Shown here: positions 43,137-46,828 of the stretch, piece after piece
Layout: the number at the start of each line of letters is the position of its first letter
Numbering within the stretch: the stretch's first letter is position 1
Assembly (NCBI GenBank): GCA_001795695.1
Contig: MGKO01000006.1
Coordinates: forward strand, 1-46,828
DNA from: Candidatus Yanofskybacteria bacterium RIFCSPLOWO2_01_FULL_49_17
GTDB lineage: Bacteria > Patescibacteriota > Minisyncoccia > 2-02-FULL-40-12 > GWA2-44-9
Length of the DNA: 46,828 bases
Reading direction: 5' to 3'
Program-made: the position numbers and the translations under genes
The notes under the pieces: generated by a model
What the model saw: only the letters and a program-made list of their open reading frames with translations
What the model was told of the DNA's origin: nothing
The model's database searches: none

Positions 43137-43231
43137 GACTGACAATATCGGCCAAAGAGTTTTTTTGGTCAACCCTCCCCCGCCGGGGAACCTTAAAGTT
43201 ATCCGCAACAGCGGAACAACATCAATGTTTA

Positions 43232-43711
43232 TTATTGTATGGCTAAGAGTTCAACTTCAAATATCAGAGTGGCGTCGGGCGGGATGACGCCGCCGATGCC
43301 TTGAGAACCGTAAGCGATGGAGGCCGGAATGGTCAATCGCCTCTTGCCTCCGACCTGCATCCCGGCCACGCCTTCGTCCCAGCCCTTGATGACCTGGCTG
43401 GCGCCCAACAAAAAGCTGAAGGGCTGGCCATGGTCATATGAACTGTCAAACTTGGTCCCGTTCTCCAGCCAGCCGGTATAGTGGACGGAGACCGTATTCC
43501 CCGACTTAGCCGCCGGGCCGGTACCCACAACTTGGTCCTCTATTTTCAATCCACTGGGCTTGGTCTCGCTCCGAACGGGTGTCGGAGAGGCCGTCGGGGT
43601 CGGAGTTGGCGAAGGACTGGTCTCGGGTCCGCTCCCCTTCCTGATAAAAAGCCGGATGCCGACAGCAACCACCGCAATTAGAATTATGTAGATAAGAATG
43701 TTCTTTACCAT
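43232..43711 (-). CDS. Membrane-anchored FKBP-type peptidyl-prolyl isomerase
   Basis: A 159-aa protein. Residues 1-25 are a signal anchor (MVKNILIYIILIAVVAVGIRLFI), then a Pro/Thr/Ser linker (SPSPTPTPTASPTPVRSETKPSG). Residues about 53-159 are a complete FKBP domain: VSVHYTGWLENGTKFDSSYDHGQPFSFLLGASQVIKGWDEGVAGMQVGGKRRLTIPASIAYGSQGIGGVIPPDATLIFEVELL, with the Tyr, Asp, Phe, Val-Ile-Trp and Ala-Tyr-Gly residues of the active pocket. It catalyses prolyl cis-trans isomerisation outside the membrane, helping to fold exported proteins. It sits 2 nt after the DUF5671 gene. Confidence 0.92.
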   Translation of the reverse strand: MVKNILIYIILIAVVAVGIRLFIRKGSGPETSPSPTPTPTASPTPVRSETKPSGLKIEDQVVGTGPAAKSGNTVSVHYTGWLENGTKFDSSYDHGQPFSFLLGASQVIKGWDEGVAGMQVGGKRRLTIPASIAYGSQGIGGVIPPDATLIFEVELLAIQ

Positions 43712-43713
43712 AT

Positions 43714-44622
43714 TTATCTTGGCTTCACCGGATACAATAACGGGTCAATAGTTCGATCAAAACAGCTTCGGCCGGTTTCATGTTGCCAATTATAGAATAT
43801 CTGCTCAGGCGGAAACACCGGTTTGGCGATGCTGGGATCGGCCTGGCTGGGCAGATTAAAGACGGCGCAAAGCTGGAATGCTCTGGCCCCGGTACGGATA
43901 TATTCGTACTTCTCCCCTGTTTGCGGGTCGCTCGGCACAGCAAAGCCGGATATGGGATCATTCAGTTCCGACAGTGCGGCGGGCAGAGAACCTTTCTGTT
44001 GCCAATAATAGACCAGCCGGTCCTGGGTGTTTTGGAGGTTGCCTATCTTCTGTTGGTCAAACCGGATAAGACGCTGGCTGGCCGGTGAACCGGCCTTGTA
44101 GAAACCGAATACGACCGCCGCCGCCACGACAACCACAATAACGGCCTGAAAAGCTTTCCGCGGATAGGCGCGCGCTTTTATTTCGGACAGATAATAGAAG
44201 AGGGACGAACCGGCGATGAAGAACACGGTCAGTATCTTCAGGAGGAAGGGAGTGGTCAGGTCGCCTTGCAGGAAATTATAGATGAGCGTCACCAGGTCCC
44301 CTATTACCACTAGGCCGGCGGCGAACACGGTCAGATACATCAGCCATTTGCGGAGCTTGGAATCGCGCTTTTCCGGATTAGTAACCACGTCCTTGTGCAG
44401 AAATGTTGAGACCCAGAAAAACACCGGGAACACTATGATAAGGGTGGCCAAGGCCATCCGAATGCCGCCGTAATTGACAGAAGCATACGGGTTAAGCGGG
44501 TCGGGAAATCTGATGTCTATCAGGCCGAAAACGAGAGCCCCGAAGCTGATGGCGCTGGCCACCAAAGTGATTATTGAAAGCAGATACAGGAACGTGTCCC
44601 GCGGAGTGTTTTTTATATCCAT
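43714..44622 (-). CDS. DUF5671-type integral membrane protein
   Basis: A 302-aa protein. The first about 180 residues match the DUF5671 pattern as I recall it: RDTFLYLLSIITLVASAISFGALVFGLIDIRFPDPL, IRMALATLIIVFPVFFWVSTFLHKDV, SKLRKWLMYLTVFAAGLVVIGDLVTLIYNFLQGDLTTPFLLKILTVFFIAGSSLFYYLSEIK, that is four or five helices with a conserved loop. A fifth helix (about 165-180) leads to a soluble C-terminal domain (about 190-302) with YPVKPR at the end. Function of the family is unknown. It is common in Patescibacteria. It probably heads the operon with the FKBP gene; it is divergent from the SD-led gene pair. Confidence 0.78.
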   Translation of the reverse strand: MDIKNTPRDTFLYLLSIITLVASAISFGALVFGLIDIRFPDPLNPYASVNYGGIRMALATLIIVFPVFFWVSTFLHKDVVTNPEKRDSKLRKWLMYLTVFAAGLVVIGDLVTLIYNFLQGDLTTPFLLKILTVFFIAGSSLFYYLSEIKARAYPRKAFQAVIVVVVAAAVVFGFYKAGSPASQRLIRFDQQKIGNLQNTQDRLVYYWQQKGSLPAALSELNDPISGFAVPSDPQTGEKYEYIRTGARAFQLCAVFNLPSQADPSIAKPVFPPEQIFYNWQHETGRSCFDRTIDPLLYPVKPR

Positions 44623-44643
44623 AATGCTAATATACGAATTTTA

Positions 44644-44710
44644 TGCGAATGATGCAAATATACCAAAATCGCATGTGCGCATTTGCATTGCCGCAGGCGC
44701 GCTATTCGCA
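44644..44710. promoter_or_regulatory. Nested inverted repeat in a divergent gap, operator-like
   Basis: TGCGAAT (44644-44650) pairs with ATTCGCA (44704-44710) and, inside it, ATGCAAAT (44652-44659) pairs with ATTTGCAT (44681-44688). It lies between the DUF5671 gene and the SD-led pair, just upstream of the plus-strand promoter. Confidence 0.45.
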
Positions 44711-44719
44711 TGCTTTTCT

Positions 44720-44747
44720 TTGATGTTGTTAATTTTAGTTGTATTAT
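44720..44747 (+). promoter_or_regulatory. Sigma70-like promoter of the SD-led gene pair
   Basis: TTGATG (44720-44725) and TATTAT (44742-44747) are 16 nt apart. The predicted start site leaves a short leader with a full SD, AGAGGAG (44764-44770), 9 nt before the ATG at 44780. Confidence 0.5.
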
Positions 44748-44779
44748 AACCGCAGTAATCCTTAGAGGAGTTGACAATC

Positions 44780-45373
44780 ATGAAACTAAGCCAAGGCCAG
44801 AAGATGTGGCTGGCAACCGCATTGTCCAGCTACGCCCGGCGGCTTATTGCCAGATACGGTGTGGATGAGTTTTTCAAGACCGACCTGGGGCGGATGCTCC
44901 ACGATCTGCCCTCCTTCAAGAAACATGTTCTGGAAACGGGTCTGCATTCCGGCGCCGCCACGATCTCGTATGTGATCCCGGAAGCCGGTTTCTGGGGCCG
45001 TTTCTTCAATGAGACACTGACTGACGTTCCGTCGGAAGTGGCCAAGAACATGATGAACGGACTTCCGGCCGGAGATCGCGAATCGTTGCTGAAGAAGATC
45101 CTGTCTCTCGGCGAAGGAACCGTCAAAGAGACGGTGATCTGGGCCGAAGGTCTGCCTGAAGAAGAACTAATCGCGGCCAAAAAAGAGATGGAGCGCATGA
45201 CCGCCCAAGAGATAGGCGTTCTCGTCGGTTCCGGCCAAGCCGAGAAATTGCTTGGCCTCTTCGGAAGCAAAAGGCCGGATGGTCCGGCTAAAACCAGCAA
45301 GTTCACCGAAAGTCTCTCCCGACTGAACGATCGGCTAGAAGAGAAGCTCTCGCGAGAGGAGAAGAAGGCATGA
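44780..45373 (+). CDS. Soluble helical protein of unknown function, first gene of a coupled pair
   Basis: A 197-aa protein from ATG 44780, preceded by SD AGAGGAG at the right distance; the ORF-track TTG at 44771 sits directly against the SD and is rejected. It looks all-helical and soluble: MKLSQGQKMWLATALSSYARRLIARYG at the start, SGAATISYVIPEAGFWGRFF in the middle, and a charged coiled-coil-like tail (SLSRLNDRLEEKLSREEKKA). I recognise no domain. Its stop codon overlaps the start of the next gene as ATGA, so the two are translated together. It is GC-rich and oriented away from the envelope genes. Confidence 0.7.
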   Translation: MKLSQGQKMWLATALSSYARRLIARYGVDEFFKTDLGRMLHDLPSFKKHVLETGLHSGAATISYVIPEAGFWGRFFNETLTDVPSEVAKNMMNGLPAGDRESLLKKILSLGEGTVKETVIWAEGLPEEELIAAKKEMERMTAQEIGVLVGSGQAEKLLGLFGSKRPDGPAKTSKFTESLSRLNDRLEEKLSREEKKA

Positions 45374-46828
45374 ACTCTGATCTTGTATTTGAGGTTCTGC
45401 GCTTTGTCGCGAATATCTTCCGACTCGGCGTACGGACACTGGAAGATCTTGGCCGGAAATACCTGAAGCTGGTCGTGCGTTCGTTCATCGCCATGATCGT
45501 GGGAGTCGGGCTTGGCGGGTCTCTCGTGTACATCGGATATTTGGCCAAGCTTGGATTTCTGACTGCGCTGGGTTTCCTTGCTGGCACATTGAGCATTGCT
45601 CAATGGATGGTAGTGAGCATGCTCTTGGCCATCATTGCGGACAAAATCACGGAGTGGTCGCCCATCACCGCCAGAAGAGTAGCTGCGCTGATAAACGTGC
45701 TGTTCGTCGGCATTTTTTTCAGCGGGTACATCTGGGTCAGCCACGCTTACGAATATCCGGTCCTGCTGGGCATCATCGTTTTCACGGTGCTCGGACTGGC
45801 TGTCTCCGAAATGCTCGTGGTGAAAACCACTGTCACGGCGCCGTTCACGAAAAGATTGCGCTATGTGGTCTGGGGAGTCAGTGTTCTGGTTATCATCCTG
45901 GGCTTCTTCCCAAAACCCGTCCTGAACCGCATCTTTAACTCACATGTCATTGAACGAGCATCGAGCACGGTATCGACCAGGATCAATTATCACATGAACG
46001 AGAAAGACCAAATGATAGTTGCACCGGCTCAAACCGTCCTTATGCCGTTCAGCGAATACGGAAAACCGCAGCTGGCGTGCGTCGCGGAAGATGGCAAGTA
46101 CCCGGCCTGCTTCAAGTATTTCGAGGGAGCAGAGACCTACAACCAGGAAACCGGGAAAACAGTGCCACCAATAACGGTGGAGACCTGGCCGTTGTTCAAG
46201 GAGGAAATGAAAAAGGCCAGGGATGTCGCTATTGCCAAAGCCAGGCAAGAGGCCGAAGAGGTAGTCAAACAGCAAGCCAAAGCGGTCCCTCCGGCGCCTT
46301 CCGATGGTCAACCCGAGCAGCCGAAACTGTCGGAGCGTCCAAAGCCGGTTCCAGTTGAAAGACCGAAACCGGTCTCTCCGCCGCCAACACCTCCTCCGCC
46401 TGTCTATGTTCCACCATCGCCTCCCCCACCTACGTCAGCGCCGCAGGTGATCTTCCTAAAGACGGTAGTGACTGGCCAGGTGCCGGACCCGAACAACAAG
46501 AACGGCTCTCTCATTGTTGCCACGGTCCAGGACTCGGTTGATCTGCCCTATCTTTCCTTGAAAGGCGGAGAGGACCTGATGCGCTATCAGGTTGTGGGTC
46601 TGACAGAAACCGACAAGGACTCCTACTTGGTCCAGCTCAACCCGTTCCAATACGTCTCCGGCAACACGACTCAAGTCCTGCCGGCAGAAAGATTGGACTG
46701 GCTGATGCCAAGCATCCCGGTCAAGAAAGGAAGCGGAAGAAGTCGGTGGCTAGATGCTCTCAAGGTTGCCGCCGGAGCCGGGGCAGGAGCGGCCATCGGC
46801 GGAGCACTTGGCGGTAAAGAAGGCGCTG
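45370..46828 (+). CDS. Partial membrane protein with Pro-rich linker and glycine-zipper end (missing from the ORF track)
   Basis: An open frame of at least 486 codons from ATG 45370 that runs off the window; the track omits it because no stop is reached. Translated by hand: five or so hydrophobic helices in the first about 185 residues (for example LVVRSFIAMIVGVGLGGSLVYIGYLAKLG and VVWGVSVLVIILGFFP), a soluble part from about 190, a charged helix (KEEMKKARDVAIAKARQEAEEVVKQ, about 275-300), a Pro-rich linker (about 305-355), a beta-rich segment, and a glycine-zipper-like GAGAGAAIGGALGG at the edge. Function unknown. Coupled to the preceding gene by ATGA. Confidence 0.75.
   Translation, partial: MNSDLVFEVLRFVANIFRLGVRTLEDLGRKYLKLVVRSFIAMIVGVGLGGSLVYIGYLAKLGFLTALGFLAGTLSIAQWMVVSMLLAIIADKITEWSPITARRVAALINVLFVGIFFSGYIWVSHAYEYPVLLGIIVFTVLGLAVSEMLVVKTTVTAPFTKRLRYVVWGVSVLVIILGFFPKPVLNRIFNSHVIERASSTVSTRINYHMNEKDQMIVAPAQTVLMPFSEYGKPQLACVAEDGKYPACFKYFEGAETYNQETGKTVPPITVETWPLFKEEMKKARDVAIAKARQEAEEVVKQQAKAVPPAPSDGQPEQPKLSERPKPVPVERPKPVSPPPTPPPPVYVPPSPPPPTSAPQVIFLKTVVTGQVPDPNNKNGSLIVATVQDSVDLPYLSLKGGEDLMRYQVVGLTETDKDSYLVQLNPFQYVSGNTTQVLPAERLDWLMPSIPVKKGSGRSRWLDALKVAAGAGAGAAIGGALGGKEGA

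Noticed and set aside
44830-45744. Minus-strand ORF of 304 aa
   Set aside because: It lies antisense to two SD-led, ATGA-coupled plus-strand genes and has no family pattern; a shadow of GC-rich coding.
45940-46358. ORFs in other frames over the right-edge gene
   Set aside because: The frame from 45370 gives membrane helices and a linker, and is coupled to the previous gene.
1-46828. CRISPR arrays, tRNA or rRNA genes, insertion sequences, phage genes
   Set aside because: No regular spacer repeats, no cloverleaf or rRNA-like stretch, no transposase or integrase motif was seen on reading both strands.
1-46828. UGA recoding (code 25)
   Set aside because: Genes end in TGA in coupled ATGA overlaps and in convergent pairs, so TGA is a working stop.

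Overview
The window looks like a surface-glycan and cell-envelope locus from a bacterium of the Candidate Phyla Radiation (Patescibacteria), most likely a Parcubacteria-type genome. This is inferred from gene content: an S-layer-like secreted protein whose C-terminus carries an FLWSD-type motif, a DUF5671 membrane protein, a membrane-anchored ComEA-like helix-hairpin-helix protein, many small GT4 glycosyltransferases, few Shine-Dalgarno sites on AT-rich genes, and short AT-rich or palindromic repeats inside reading frames. There is no rRNA, tRNA or marker gene to fix the taxonomy. TGA acts as a normal stop, so the SR1/Gracilibacteria code does not apply.

Layout. (1) 5-1783 (+): a complete ABC exporter of the lipid/oligosaccharide flippase type, convergent with what follows. 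(2) 1810-8149 (-): glycosyltransferases, an FkbM methyltransferase and two small membrane proteins. (3) 8240-16187: a GC-richer, SD-bearing block with an order-swapped nucleotidyltransferase/PfkB kinase, a B12-type radical SAM protein, a TPP-dependent enzyme (+), a deoxyhypusine-synthase-like protein (AT-rich) and a SPASM-type radical SAM protein. I read this as a possible unusual-sugar pathway. (4) 16253-34020 (mostly -): two paralogous multi-pass membrane proteins, three class I methyltransferases (one a sugar C-methyltransferase type), a Gfo/Idh/MocA oxidoreductase (+), a DPM/GtrB-like polyprenyl-phosphate glycosyltransferase, two SDR epimerases and seven GT4 enzymes, often joined by 4-nt ATGA overlaps. 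(5) 34163-37090: a GT4 (+) and a PMT-like membrane protein with C-terminal TPRs (-). (6) 37098-44622 (-): envelope proteins: a Pro/Thr-rich IPT-like lipid-face protein, the 1167-aa S-layer-like protein with a 570-nt upstream gap, ComEA-like protein, a winged-helix regulator, an FKBP-type prolyl isomerase and a DUF5671 protein. (7) 44780-46828 (+): an SD-led, translationally coupled pair of unrecognised genes; the second runs off the edge and is absent from the supplied ORF track.

Working together: soluble enzymes (NT/kinase, TPP enzyme, oxidoreductase, epimerases, methyltransferases) would make and decorate nucleotide sugars, GT2/GT4 enzymes would build a lipid-linked glycan, the ABC exporter would flip it, and GtrB-like plus GT-C/PMT-like membrane enzymes would add sugars outside. 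The S-layer-like protein and the neighbouring Pro/Thr-rich anchored proteins are plausible acceptors. No initiating phosphoglycosyltransferase, Wzx/Wzy or ligase was seen here.
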